This document shows, piece by piece, positions 1-13,238 of a stretch of 64,000 nucleotides of DNA. The first letter of the stretch is position 1, and the number at the start of each line of letters is the position of its first letter. The stretch is taken from NCBI GenBank assembly GCA_036971615.1, contig JAYKKR010000005.1, positions 1,736,001-1,800,000 of the forward strand. Reading direction: 5' to 3'. The position numbers and the translations under genes are program-made. The stretch comes from Amyloporia xantha. Taxonomy: Eukaryota; Basidiomycota; Agaricomycetes; Polyporales; Adustoporiaceae. The notes below the pieces were generated by a model, which worked only from the letters and a program-made list of their open reading frames with translations, made no database searches and was not told the DNA's origin.

Positions 1-3000
1 GAGGGGGGTCGAGCGGTGGAGGACGTCGACGGGCGGGGGGCAGTGCTCCATTTATATATGCGTCCGGGGCCTGGGGAGGGAAGGTGATATACGTCGGCTC
101 GGGAGGAAATTCGAAGGCTGGCAGGGGCAGCAGCTGATTGGCCGGGACGGACACGCGGAGGCAGTAGTGGGGAAGCGCGACTGGCGATGGATCTCGAGAC
201 GCGATGGGTCAGGCCTCAGGTCGCAGGTCTGGGCGCGCGCGCGCGAAATTCTCGAGACAGACGCAGACGCGGGCGGCTCGACGGCCGGCTGGTGGGCGAA
301 TCAGAGATCTGGATTTACGGCTCAGGTGCTGGCAGGCGCGGATGCTGGGCACATGCAGTGTAGAGTGGACTGGGCGAGTGAATGGGTCGACAGGTAAGAG
401 TAGGTGGTGGAAGGCGAGTGATCCAGGTAGCAGGGATCCAGGGACGTGGTGGCAAGGATGGGGAGACTAGGGTGAGCACTAGAGACGGTGGGATGGGCGA
501 GTGAGGTGTCTTGGGGTGACAGCAGGTGGAATGGGTAGTCAGGGTCGAGGAGTGACGAGAGCGACGCGACGGGATCTGTCCACGGTCGTGACGAGTTGGG
601 AGTGCCTGCTGAGATGTCAGAGAGGAGTAGGGACGGTGTAAGTAGGAGGCCAGGAACAGATGGCGTCTGGGAAGGCAGGGCGATCTCTGGCTGCGCACCT
701 GATATAGGATAGCGAGATGATGCGGGTTGAGAGTGTGAGTTAGTGGGCGCCAGGGGAATGATTGGATGGGTCGCCAAGAGGCGGGCTGACGGGGTAGGTG
801 AGTGTGGGTGGAGAGAGAGGAGGAGGAGAAGAGGGAGGAAGGAAGGAAGAAAAGCTCTGTCGGGACGAGACGAATACGAATACGAAGAGGAAGCAGAGTA
901 TCGTGAATTGATGGGGAGATCACGCTGTTGCCGGAATGGAACGAGTCGCCATCGACCGCGGTCTCGATTGACCAGATCCGCGGGGAATTGGTTACGTACA
1001 AGACGCTTACTCCGGCCTCATTCCCTGCCCGATCACTTTCCCGGCTTACTGCAATCACAGTCCCTCCGACTCGCCACAACGCCCTCCCACGTCCGCCCCC
1101 CATCGCAGCCCATCCCGCGTCTCTCCCTGCCTAGCGTCGCAGCGGCCCTGCGTCCACATCACGATCAGCGTCCCAGCGTCCTCCCTTCCTTGACTACAAC
1201 CCGGCCCTCGCCCGTGTCTTCTCGCTCCATCTCGCCCATGGGTTACGCCGTTCAATGTCCCTCCACCAGAGCATCCACATGCCCGATAGCCTTCTCGCCT
1301 TCTCCGCCCCCGTCCCCCGATCCCCCCTTGCCTAACCCGTCCGGCTCCTGGCGCAGATCGCGCCCGCTCCTGACAGCCAGCGCCTCCCCATCGCGATCCC
1401 TCGCGCCCTCCCTGTCCGTTCGCCCTCCCATACTCGGCAGGACCGCACCCGCACGTCGCGCCGGCCTTCGATCCCGCAGGATCAGCCCCCGTCCTCGTTG
1501 CATCTGCCGCACTTGCCGCGACAGCCCGCTTCGAATTCGCCTGGTGTCATTCGCCCGTCGCCGTTCCCCCATGGCGCCATGTCCATCCGTCCACAGGCCT
1601 GTCTGGGATCCACACCTCCTCGCTATACCCCGCGATGACGACGCGAACAAACACATGCTGGTACGTACGCGCTCCGTCACTGCCCACATGCCCATATGCT
1701 CGCGTCCCCTCCCCCTTCGTCGGGTCCTGCGCCTGTTCCCACCCGCTCGCTCGCGCGTCGCAACGGGAGAATCGAGGCGCATGCACCCTCATATCCTCAT
1801 ATGACCGCCAGCAGCAGCACGCCCGTGCTTCTCTCCTGCCATCCGCGGTGTCAACACGCCATCTGCCACCTCCAGCTTCGACTTCCGAGACCTGATGTGC
1901 GCACGGGAGCTCTCCAGGGTGGAGCCGCGCAGGACGCCCATTGGCCGCACGCGTACGTCGTCAGGCCCATATGCATGGCGGGCGTCACCCTCAGCTCTTC
2001 CCTCGTTAGATGCTCGGCCAACGAGCAGTTGAAGGGTGGAGCTTGGGCCCGCCACCATTGGCCCAAACGCGTCTCCAGGTCGCAGCCAATGATCGTCCGC
2101 GCGTCCCCACCGGCGCACTTTCCCCCATCCGGCACCCGCCAAGTCCTGCCCCACCCGAGCGGACAGCGTGTTGACAGCGCAGACACCTGCCACCCACTCC
2201 TCGCAACGCCCCAGCGGCCGTACGCGTCTCGTGTTCCCCCTCACGTAAGTATCTTCACGCCAACGTTTATTTTGTCTTTTGCCAGCAGCATGACAGCGAC
2301 AGCCCGCCTGTCCCCCGCTTGCCTTAAGCTTCTCTGATAGAGTACATGTACCACGACCGCTGCTTAACGTTCAACGTCAGCCTGATACGACATAGCGCGA
2401 GGCAGTGCTCAGATCGAGCCAATTCGACCTCATGACTGAGATGTCTGCGTAGATAGGGCGGTATCTCCACCATCCTACATACTAACGCTTCGTACGTTCA
2501 GGCTCGTCAGGGGCACGGGCGATCGTTTACTGCCCTATCGCCCCCACACCAGTCACAGGACTCGCCCCTCTCCCGTCGCAGCGCTTGGCACGAGCTTCGC
2601 GGGATCTATACAGGCCACCCCGGTGCGTGAGGATCGGATGTGTGCCGCGAATGGATCTATTGCGATGCTCTCGTTCTCTGCAATCGGGCTCGCTCCACCC
2701 CACCCTACCCTCTCCCTCTACGAATTCGGACCGTCCCGCGCACAATCTCCCCCATCACCCACCCACCCATGCCCGCGATCGGTGGCTGTAATAATTCGCA
2801 GAACCCATCATGGTCACATGATCGCGTCCTCCCCTTGTCCAGTGTTACTGCTTCACAGTCCGTTCGCCGCTGTTCTGCACTGCAGCACAAGCCCATCCTG
2901 CATCCCTCCGACAGCGATGCAGGTCTTCCGCACACACCTTATTGTGTCCGACGCGTGTCATGTCAGGTATCTCGCGGGGGCATGACCAGGACCACTCACC

Positions 3001-6000
3001 TCAAGCTAAAACTAAAAGGAGCGCCCGTGCCCCGGAGCCTTTAGACGACCCATCAACGTTCAACGTTCAAACGTCCCAACACGACATAGCCTATCGTCGT
3101 ACCTCTGAATTTGATCCTGACAGCACGGGCTTAGTCGGTGGCTGACGCGTGAGTCTGGGGGTGTGCCTCGCGCTAGCTTGAGGCTTGGGCTTGGTGGCGT
3201 CGTCCCGCATCGTGTTTTCGATCCTCGGTGCGTGACGCCCATCCTAGCCAGTGGGGAGGGCGCGCCAGGGCGGCCTGCACAGGAATTGCGGTTGGCCGAG
3301 GCGTTTCAAGGTTCTGCGATGCGCGTTCTGCCCCTACGCCGTCAGTGGTCACGCTCACCCTGCCGAGGGCGACGGTGTCCGTGACGGCGCGTCGCACTCC
3401 CATCGAGCCTGAATGGAGACCTACCTGCTCGTTCTGCACTTCTGCACTTCTTGGCGTGGCCCGCGCCCTTTTTCCTTCTTGTTCTTCTTCTGCAATATGC
3501 CCTCTCACGGCCGCGCACGCCTCCACCGGATCTAACCCCTGCTCTAAGCCCGGAAAACGTCCGTACACGCTCGGACTCTATACCCCACCCCACCCGACCC
3601 CTGAGCCCCGCACTAAATCTACTGCGCGCGGACACGCCTCGCAGCGTGGCGTTGCCGTCCCTGGTCGCACTCCACTCCTTCGTCTGTCTCACCGTTGTAA
3701 GTGTCACAGACAGGGAACATGTAGATGTACCGAGTCGTCATGGGTCCCCCTCCCCTTACTCCTGCACGGCGCAAAGGTTCCCCTGCATTCGTTCGCGGTC
3801 TAGACGCGGTGCCCCCCTGGTGATGGTGTCCCGGACGCAATTGTGCGTGGTCTCTGCGATCGTCGCCCGCTCCATCCGTCCCTGGCTGGTGCGACAGCTC
3901 GTCGCATACCAGTCACCACAGCCACGGAGGTTGTGTGCCCGCGGACTGTTCAACGTACGCGGGGGGTCGCGCTGACGTTTTTGTCCGGCGTACACGGAAC
4001 ACGCTGTGCGTTTTCACCTGGTGGGTCGGCTTCAAGCCCTTTGCTATTCTGCATAGCTCAGCTCGTGCAATCACATGCCGCACGCTTGCGAGGACAGAAA
4101 CACGGAGGTAGGCGTCTCCAGGGTGCCAGCGTCCGTGTCCGATCATGTTTCATGTTCCGGAGCGCCCTTCGCCGCCCCCTGCGAGTTCTCGCAGCCATCA
4201 TTGGCTACGTCCCTGCTGCACCATGCATAGTATCGTGTCTGCAAAAGGAGGACGTGTACGACTCAATTTCGAGCTGCCCGCGGGCTGGCCAGGTCAGGAC
4301 GCCGTGCGTCGCGTCGCGGCTTCGTGTGCGGATCGGACTCGTTGACTGCCGGTGCTCTGTGTGTCCACTTCGAGGTCGGTGTCCATACGCTGTTGCTCGC
4401 TGTCACGCGTCATATTTGCGCTGCCCGTGCGCTTTATTTTTCCATCTGTCTGCCTTGGCTGCTCGCCGTCAGGTTGACTATACGCGCGACTTCCCCCCTG
4501 GTGACGCTGGAAGGCCGCATTGACGGCGTTTTGCCCATCTGGGGCGCACGGGTCGGCGTGCGTAGACTTCACGCAAGTGACCATCCACCAACTGTACGGC
4601 GTTGACAAGGGTGTTTTCCGACGTGTCGGAACAAGTCTTTCTCTCTATCTAGTGTTAGGAGGCTGATCGCCCTTCATTTGTACGAGGGTTATGTCGAATC
4701 CAATGATCATTGTATTCCCTGCCATCTGGGTTCCTGCTGTGCCATCGCACGAGTGCCTGTCGGCCAGTACCACTTCGTTTTGTGCACTGCCATGCCGGCG
4801 ATATCCTTGTCTCGTTACCTTTGTCGCCTAGGCCCATCTCATGTTGGGTATACACTGCTCGCGAAAAGAAGCAAAGCTCTGTATTGATGGTGTCACTTCG
4901 CTGTGCCTATGGCTTTGTACCAATTTTGACTGCTTTCATTCCCTGGACGTTTTCCTCTAGTAATAGATTGTCTCCGTAACAAGGCTGCTGGAACCCGCTA
5001 GTGTCAGCTGTCATTTTAACAGGTACGTCGTCTTCATGCTGAAGCCGTCGCCGTGATCAGGAGTGTTCTATCAGACATTACTCCTCCTGTCTAGAGCCAG
5101 GTCGTGTTTGTTTTGTACGTTAGTGATCATGGAAATGGGTCTGGCAACATACGGGTTCCTAGCACAATTTTCAATGTTCCTCGCAAGCTTCGGCGATGGA
5201 ACTGAATTCATTCTCTGCATATTCCTTACTTTTACGCCATATATCCTAATCCCGCTCAACCGCACTGGCATCAACGTCTATTCCTCCACCTTCTAGCGGT
5301 CTGGTCTATTCACTGCGCCTCCCCCGGCGGCCCATTGCAGTGCTTATCTCTGGTATGAGGCACCTCTGTCGCACGTAGATCCCTACTCATACAGATGCAC
5401 TGCCACCGCGTCCAGACTGCACCACGCCAGTAGGATCCGTCCGCTCCGGACGTCGAGCGCCCCGTCACTAGAGTTTTGCGGTGCTATTCTTGTTTTCAGC
5501 CTCCATACCATTGGTGATCACCTCCCGCGGTGGGGATTCGACTTAGGCACTGATGCCGGGTCTGGCGAGGGCTTAGACTGTCTACCAGCTCCGGCTGCAC
5601 GATGATCGATGATCCCACAGTGATGAGTGTCCGTGTCCGAGGTGTGCGGGACGCTGACTAGTGACCACTGGCTGACCACTGGCTAGTGCGGCGCTCGTCG
5701 ATAGAGTGGACATTGCGCAGCTCGCTGCCGAAACGTCCGTCGGATGCGTATGTGCGTGGCACGAAACCACTCCAGCTCATTGGCCCGCGGCCCCTCGACA
5801 GTCCCACACGGCCTCTTTGACTATTGGCTCGTCGGCGGGCTGCTGCTGCGGATCGTGGTCTGGACAATGGGGGTTTACGAAGACGTATGTACCAAGCACC
5901 CTCGAGTCGGACAAGCTCACGGCACCGCTCATGATCTCACCTGGTCCGTGAGCTTGTGGACACAGTGCCGTCGGCGTGGTCGGCGTGGTCGGCGAAGCTC

Positions 6001-6862
6001 ATCTCGTTGAACGTTCTGGCCCCACTTATTGACATGCATCACAGGGTCAAGAAGGCCGCTGACTGATCTGTAGTGATAACACGATACGCCTCATGCCGCT
6101 GAGTCTGCGAACGGTTGTCAGCGAAGCGTTGACGGTTCGCGGTATACGCCTACAGTAGTTTAGAGCCTGGTGTTCCTCGAGGTATCGTTCTAAATACATG
6201 CTATCTCTGATACATCTGTCGTATTCACGCTGGGAAGGTCCGTCAGGCATGTCAACTAAGCTCACGTACTCCTTTCGTGGAAACATATCTTTTGTAGTGC
6301 GTAAGTATCTAACACTATCGAGTACACATGTACGTACTGAACTCGCCCCGAGTTCCTAAAAATCGGGAACGGTGTGTAATGTGAAATCCAAGGAGAGCCA
6401 ATGCTAGATGAAGTATACCATATGTACGCTACTGAATGGATGGAATGCGGAATGCAATGCAAGGAGCAAGTCGTTACTAGATGTGCCAAGTCTGAACCAA
6501 GCGCGGACAATCATGATACAGTGAATCAGAAGGAATGGACATGAAGTTTGCGGGTATGCTAGACGTGAGACTGGGGGAATGCGGGTGTCGTGATGGAGGG
6601 GACTGATTGCAAGAGACAAAAAATCATAGACAAGACATTTGAAGACCGTAAGAGTACATAGGTATAATCAAGATGAAGTCAAGTTATGTCAACCAAAAAC
6701 CTCGCATAGAATAGAATTAGGATAAGACAAACATATAGAAGACAAACGATGAACTAAACCAACCAAAGCCCAACCGTGGCAAAGACAATGGGGAAAGGTA
6801 GGAAAGTCAATCAAGAATGGAATCATAAAACGTATAAACCAAAGAAACTCCGAGATTGCCAC
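1..6862. other. Gene-poor left flank, no supported CDS
   Basis: No open frame here shows a recognisable domain. The long frames are Arg/Pro/Ser-rich products of base skew. From about 300 to 900 the plus strand is purine-rich (GA tracts); from about 1000 to 3700 it is pyrimidine-rich, so the skew flips near 0.95 kb. Several good donor-like sites occur on the plus strand (near 391, 2244 and 3694), so a spliced non-coding or leader transcript is possible. The 3' end of the Wee1 gene converges on the right edge. Confidence 0.5.
51..58 (-). promoter_or_regulatory. TATA box for a gene off the left edge
   Basis: Read on the minus strand this is TATATAAA, a good TATA box. No minus-strand CDS fits inside the window, so it would serve a gene transcribed leftwards beyond base 1. 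Confidence 0.35.
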
Positions 6863-9800
6863 TCAGAGGCCTACCTCCATATCGTCATCCTCCCAATCGT
6901 TCGGATGAAGGATCTCATCCAGAAACCTCTTCCCAACACCACCTAGCGGGCTCGCGGAGAAGACGTCTCCCTCTACTGAGCGTACGTTGTCCATCGCAGC
7001 ACGGGCACGTGAAACAACGGGATTTGAAGCGACCAGACCGATCTCCGCGCGTGAAGCAGGTTCTGTACGCATCATGCTTCGCAATAGCTCTCGCAATTCC
7101 GCGCTAAGCGATGCAAGACCCGAGTCGACCTGCGAGAAGTCTTCTCGTCGGAGGCGATGCCACGAGTCACCCCTATATCTACTTGTGAGTATAGGACTTC
7201 AGCACTAAGAAGCGATACGTACTGGTCAGGCACAATAACGTTGGTCGCTGTCTCGAGTATCGTCATCCCCAAGCTGAAGACATCAGCTGCCTTTCCGTAG
7301 CGCCCCTGGAGTACTTCCGGTGCCAAGTACAGCTTATCGCCCTCTCGCTCAAAGGCAGACCCGCCCAAAGACTCGGACGGGGGCGGAGGACGTGGCCACA
7401 ACGATGCCATGCCAAAATCGCCAATTTTCAATCGTCCGGATCCCGTGATAAAAATGTTGGCAGGTTTGAGGTCAAGATGGATGACACTAGCATCATGGAT
7501 GAAGTGAAGGCCCTGTCGAACAGAAAGCACAGAACGTCAGAAATCATTTGCATGGGGAGATGTGCATACGTACCGCACTCAATTCGGCTAAAATTCGCCA
7601 CACCCGTCCCTCGTCCAATCTCGGGTAAGAACGCCCATAAGCCAAGAGGAAATGGGCAAAATTGCCCAGAGAGCAGAGTTCCGTGCGAATATACAACGTC
7701 TCATCTTCCTCCCAGCTGTCAATGTAGGCGAGGACGTTTGGATGTCTGCCACGCTGAGAGAGGTGAGAAAGGATGTCTACTTCCTCTCGCAGACGCAACC
7801 TGATTTGAAGGATGGCGTCAGTTAGGTGACAAATGCGAGAGAATAGGCTTCGCAGAGGGATCCACAGCCATCCCGCCGGCGTGAACCGCCGGTAACCGAA
7901 AAGGGTAGCGAATATATCACTCGGGCCAGCGCCCGTGGCGTCGCAACGTCCGCGCACGAAAAGCAATAAACATGAAACGAAGATCGAGACTTACCGATGC
8001 TTGGCGCCCTCAAAGCGCTTCGACTTCTTGACGGCGAAGTGCTCGACCTCTTTTCCCCGTGGAGCCACATGTCCCTTACACCGCACCTTCATCACCCGCC
8101 CAAATTCTCCAGTCCCCAATTCGTCGACCTCGACGAACTCTCGGTCAAAGCGACCCGGCTGTTCTTCACTCGTTGGCAGAGACAGCCGGCCACGGACACC
8201 CACCATGCGAGGTGGTGAGGGGTGTCCAAAGGGCAGACGCGCAGGGTGTGCATGAGTCTGTGGGCGAGCAAACACCGGTGGGCGTACTGGCGTGGGCTGA
8301 GGGAGAGCCGACGCGCCATTCCGCAAGTGTCGTACGGACGCAGCGACACTGGGCGAGTTAAGGGCCGTCGACGAAGTCGAAGTAGAGGTCGAAGTCGAAG
8401 TGGGTGTCGCACGACCTTCAGAAAAGTCAAGTCGATTTTTCAACGGCGAAACAGGTGTGGGGAGGCGTGGAGGCGGAAGGCCCCAAACTGTACCAACTCA
8501 AAATTAGTCCCGGCGTGAACGGAGGAAACAAATTAGCTCACCTTTCGCGTTAGCTCTCGTGGGTGTCACCGAGTTAGATCCAGAAGAGTCCCCCCCGCTC
8601 GAAAAGGCCCCACTGCTGCTCCTGCGCATAAGCCAATGACCCTTACCGCCCTTGCTGTCGCCGCTCGGGCGAGCGAATGGCGGTATTACGCCGCTTGGGC
8701 GACCGATACCTAGACCCACGTACTGGCTGTCTTTCCTTCCACTGGGACTAACATCTTCGTCGTCCCCGTCACCATCCACATCCATAGCTAACCTCACAGG
8801 TCCATCTCTCGCGCGTCCCTTGCTCGCAGCTCGATTTTCCTTCCCCGTCATCGGGAAGGCCGCAGGCAGACTCTTGCGAGGTTTGCCTTTGCCTTTTCCC
8901 TTCCCTCCCTTCGGCAAGTCGTCGTCAAACTCGGGGAAACCAATCTTCGACGCAACCGCACTTTGCCACGGCCGCTGCCCTAGATGCGCTGTCTTGATCT
9001 TCTTAACAGGCGTCCCAGGCACTCTCTTGGGCTCATCATGGCCCTGCGCCGATTTGCCAGCGCCTGATGCTAACGTGCGAAGGATGAAGGCGTCCATGTC
9101 ATCTGCCGAGTCGTCGCTGAAGTTCGCGACGTTCACCTCGGCGCCAGGCCATCCGGACGCTGGGCTGGGTCCAAAGCCGGGCGTCACGAGTGCCTGTTCT
9201 TCTCCTTCGGAGTTGACGGTGCTCACAGATGTAGAGGCACGAGGCATGGCTGGCATGAAGACATCGTCGCGAAAAAGACGCAGGCCGCCGTCGTCATCGC
9301 TAGAGTACAACGCGATGCCCGAATCGCGTGGGCGGAACTTGTTTGGCAAGGGCGAAGCGATCTCGCGCTTCTGTTTCTTCTTCGGGCTAGGTGTCCCCGC
9401 TGTGACGCTGAAGGTGAACGATGTATCCGCTGGTCCACTGAAGAATAGATCCTCGTCGTCAGATGACTCTTCGGGTCGCTTTCGTAAGTTGGGTGACGAC
9501 ACGGGAGATGACGAAGGGTCTGCCCGCTGCCAGGCAGCATTGACTGAGGAGTCTGGGCTTCCATAGCTATGTCTGTTGAACGCCTTAGGGCGCTCTCCGA
9601 GGCTTCGGTTGAGCACCTGAAGTGCAGTAGGAGCGCGTAAATGGTGCGAATGCGTGCCAGCAGCTAGACTAGGCTTGTGAGAGGGTTTCTTGGTAGACCG
9701 TTGGTTCGGGATGGCCGGGCCAAAAAATAATGTGGCAGAGCTAGCACTGGCCATTCTGTTCATCGACGTTCGCGCTCGTGAGGATTGTGACTGCGTGCGG

Positions 9801-11078
9801 ATGCGCGGGAGTGCACCGGGAGTAAGACGATGCCGGGGAACAGGCGAACCTGTCTCTGATGACGTGCTCGAAGAGGCCGAAGGACGGCGAGCACGAGCAG
9901 AGGGAAATGCCACCGAGCTAGCGCTTTGGCTTTCATATATATTGGGCCTTGCATTGGCCTGTGAATTCATCAGTATGCATAACCCGTTTTGGAAGACAAT
10001 GGCTTACCTGGTTTTCAAATACATTAGGCGTGTTCTGTGCAGACTCGAGTAGCTCTGCTGAAACGGGACGAGAGCGCGCGCGCCGCTTCGTGATGTGGCC
10101 TCCGGGTGAGATTGCCTCGGCTACTTCCTCATTGTTCACCTGCCCCGTCCGGGTGAACGATTTGAGCGCAGGTGACTTGTCCGTTGCCTTGCCCTTGCCT
10201 TTCGCCTTCGGCCCACTGAAGGGTGTCGCACCCGGTGCTCTGCCTTCAAAAAGCCTCTGCCCATGGTCATCTAGTTCTCTGCCCTCCGGACCCGAGTCAT
10301 ATCCGCTTTCGTCACCCGATTGCTGCATGTCGGAAATTTTGAGCAAAGTCATCGTTTCTGCCTGCCTTTTCAAATGTAGGTCCGTCTCAGCGTTAGCTGA
10401 AGGCGAACGCGGATTGAATCGTGGCGCTGGAAGCGGTGCCAACCGATCGAAACCAACTGCTGAAGAGTCATCTTGCCTCTGGGTGACAGCCGATGTGACG
10501 GTGAGAGGCGTAAGCGTACGGTTTCGGAGCGGTGTGGTGCACAAGCTTGGAGTAGGCTTGCGCTTCGTACCCGTCCCGACTGCAGGAGATTTGGATGCCA
10601 ACGAATTCAGATGCATTACAGATAGAACAGGACGATCCGGCGTCCCTGGATGTCGTGGGGGCTGTCTCAAGGGTGTGCGGAGAGGGGTTCGGAGAGGAAG
10701 AGGGGAGGTTGGTGGCGCCATATTACGGGTAAGGGAGAATGAGGACGAAGGTGCAAGGAAGGAGCTGTCGTCGTGGTCGTCCTCATCGTCTGTAGCCATG
10801 TCCTGTGGCCTCAGACGCGTCGAATATTCCTGCCGTGGTTGCAGAGTGTAAGCGGGTGCTGCTGGAGACTGGAAGATGTCGTCCATATCCATAGGTTCAG
10901 CGGACGGAAGATCGTGTCGCCTCAACGGAGAAGGAGTCAGCATTGGCGAATCGTATGTCAAGGAGCCCGAGAACCGTGGTGGTGTTTGAAACTTGAGCTG
11001 AGTCCGGCAAGACGGAGATGTACTATGGTCGTGTCTTGATGGGCGGAGTGAGACATATTCAGGATTCGAAGCAAGCAT
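6863..11078 (-). CDS. wee1: Wee1/Swe1-type mitotic inhibitor kinase
   Basis: Six exons in phase: 11078-10008, 9958-8542, 8487-7995, 7799-7574, 7512-7223 and 7178-6863, giving 1270 aa. The N-terminal ~880 residues are Ser/Pro-rich and low-complexity, as expected of a regulated tail. The kinase domain follows: glycine loop ELGTGEFGRVMKV, lysine in FAVKKSKRFEGAK, then SWEEDETLYIRTELC, catalytic HLDLKPANIF (the HLDLKP form is a Wee1 hallmark), DFGMAS, and LAPEVL. Wee1 kinases phosphorylate a tyrosine of Cdc28/Cdk1 to delay mitosis, in the nucleus. The protein is longer than yeast relatives because of the N-terminal region. The start at 11078 is the first Met that precedes Ser/Pro-rich sequence; an upstream in-frame Met at 11147 is possible. 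The last acceptor could be TAG at 7179 or AAG three bases upstream, both in frame. Confidence 0.95.
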
Positions 11079-13092
11079 AGCAGTTGGTCGACAAAATAAG
11101 CAGTAGGTAGCGCAGCTCTTGTACTCGTGTAGGTTATAGTGCGACAACTATTGTCCGTGTTGCTGCCGCAGTCGGCCCCGTTCTATAGGTAGTCGTCGTA
11201 GTCGTCGTCTTGAGTGGTGGAAGGAGCGATAGTAATTGTTTTGGGAAATGGTAGTAGGTATTCGTCTAGTCGGTTGTCGTGTATTTTGGTAGGAGGGGGC
11301 GAAACAGCAGCGGCAACACGCGTGCGAATTATGATCAACAAGATCATGTGAGCGTGGCCGCTTAGAATTGTGGCGGCGGGTGCCGGTGTTCCCACGCAGA
11401 GTCACCGTCTACCGTTGTGGCGTTCTGACTCTTCCTGTTGTCTTCCAAGCACAACTGTTTCTCTACTTTGAGTTGCATTAGTGCGTTCTATTGTTTTCTA
11501 ATGTGACCTTCCTATATTTGCTTTGATATCCGCTGCGCTAACGAAGCTGGGGGAGTTCTGGATGATCACCTCCATTTTGTTATTTCGGTCCTCGGTTTGC
11601 TCTCCAGTGTGGCAGTGAGGCGCTTGGACATGCCAGACGTATCTCACTGGCAACAGTCCACTCTTCGGAATCTACAAGGTAACCGCTATGTCAAATAAAT
11701 TGTGGTCATCTTCCCACATGTCATGCGGGATTCTATCATCCTACTGTACTGTTGCAGCGCGCGCTAGCATCAGATGAAACCATTATGTGTGGCCAAGACC
11801 CTCCTTGTTGTAGATGGTATTTTAAAGTATCAGTTCCATCAACATCCCGAGCAGTGCGATTACATCCGGATATCCAGGCATAGCCTCAGATACCATCCCA
11901 TGTAGAACGGTTAGACTACTACCGCCTCAGCTGTGGTAACCTACAATTGGGGTCCGAATTCTTCGACCATGGCCATGTGCTCTGCACAGTCCATCCCAAC
12001 TAATCAACCACAGTGCGTAGCCAGATACTTCCTGAACGTGATCGCTAACGTTCACATTTGACAGTTTGCATATACTTGTGAAGACATGCCACGAGTCGCA
12101 TCCACCTAGCAGTAAATCTAGGACCTTAGGCTTGGATTCTCTCGATTAAACGCTCAGACCGTCAGTGTGCAAGCTTTTATGACAACCCTTAATCATGTTC
12201 CAAGATGTGTCTTATAAGGCCAATACCAGCATGGGGTTTACACCGCGTAGTCTTAACTGCGTGGGGATTTCGGGGCATACCCTGGTCAGTGCGCTATCAA
12301 CGTTGTAGTTGTATTTGTTGTGCAGTTTGAACTGATGTGATCAGGATTACTGCGACTAACGGCTTTCTTCCGTCATTGTTCACTGGATGCTGGATTACGA
12401 ATTCTGGCTCGATGGTGCTGTCTTTTTTGACGCCCGGAAAGAAATGGTCAGTTCATGCTTGACGGCCACTGTGTACATGAATGCTTAGGTCCTATCAAAC
12501 TAAAATGACAGAACAGGCTGTGCAACTGCCTGTCGCTACTCTAATTACCGGTGAATGTTGATGGGATGCATTCTGTGAATATGATAGATGAATCATCTGA
12601 AGAGGCGAATGCGCGTGGTCAAGCATCGTGCCTTCAAAGGAATGTGCATGATGGTCCCTCATCTTGGGCGCGATGCTTGTGCCAACAGACGATTGAATAT
12701 CTACCGACGGAAATGGTATTTGCAGTGGCTATTAACGCCAATTTCAATGAGGCGACTGGTCAACAGCTCAGCATTCCCTTCACAAATTAACTGGTCTTCT
12801 TCAGCGCCTCTGATGAGTCTGCTGTGAGGCGAGTACTACTAATATTTGTTGATGGTTTTTGTACCGTGGTTTTGACTTCTCGTCAACACGCACAGCTTAT
12901 TTTGCGCAATGCACACGAATGGATCGGGCTATTGGGATACGTATTAAAATGCAGGTCGACATAAGATTTATCAGCGACCTCAGAATGGCCCGAGGCCTTG
13001 CCACAGCACGCTGACTCTGCAATTAAGGCAAGTAGCGTCGCGTCGGGAGATGGGCACATGACCACGACGCGTCTTGTTGAACATCCTACGAC
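11079..13092. other. Intergenic, divergent promoters of Wee1 and the repeat membrane protein
   Basis: About 2 kb of roughly balanced base composition. The only frames are short (79 aa or less) and show no domain. I see no RNA gene or repeat in it. Confidence 0.6.
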
Positions 13093-13126
13093 TAAAGTTC
13101 AATGTTCAACTTGAACATGGACTTTA
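13093..13126. promoter_or_regulatory. Interrupted palindrome upstream of the repeat membrane protein
   Basis: An inner inverted repeat, ATGTTCAA-C-TTGAACAT (13102-13118), sits inside an outer pair TAAAGT/ACTTTA. Further GTTCAA or GTTGAAC half-sites lie at about 13077, 13098 and 13174. It lies roughly 110-145 bp before the ATG at 13239, a usual distance for a transcription-factor site. Confidence 0.35.
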
Positions 13127-13179
13127 ATGGCAGGAGTTTGACAGGTTGTCACGACGTCACGGGCATCCTCCAAGTTCAA

Positions 13180-13187
13180 CATAAAAG
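13180..13187 (+). promoter_or_regulatory. TATA-like box CATAAAAG
   Basis: TATA-like element 52 bases upstream of the ATG at 13239, the same spacing class as other TATA boxes in this window. Confidence 0.45.
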
Positions 13188-13238
13188 CCGTCCCCCCGCC
13201 GTCCGTCTTTCCCCCACTCATGTTTAACCTCACCCACC

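Noticed and set aside
743..1804. 353-codon plus-strand frame in the left flank
   Set aside because: Arg/Pro/Ser-rich composition follows from the local pyrimidine bias; overlapping frames on both strands are equally long and no motif is present.
5063..5296. 76-codon frame with a weak resemblance to PMP3 proteolipids (FLASFGDGTEFILCIFLTF)
   Set aside because: Only a handful of residues match, the GC and GYIPG hallmarks are missing and no upstream exon with the first helix was found.
8652..9566. 304-codon plus-strand frame inside the Wee1 gene
   Set aside because: Antisense shadow of Wee1 exon 2; the minus frame is in phase with the kinase exons.
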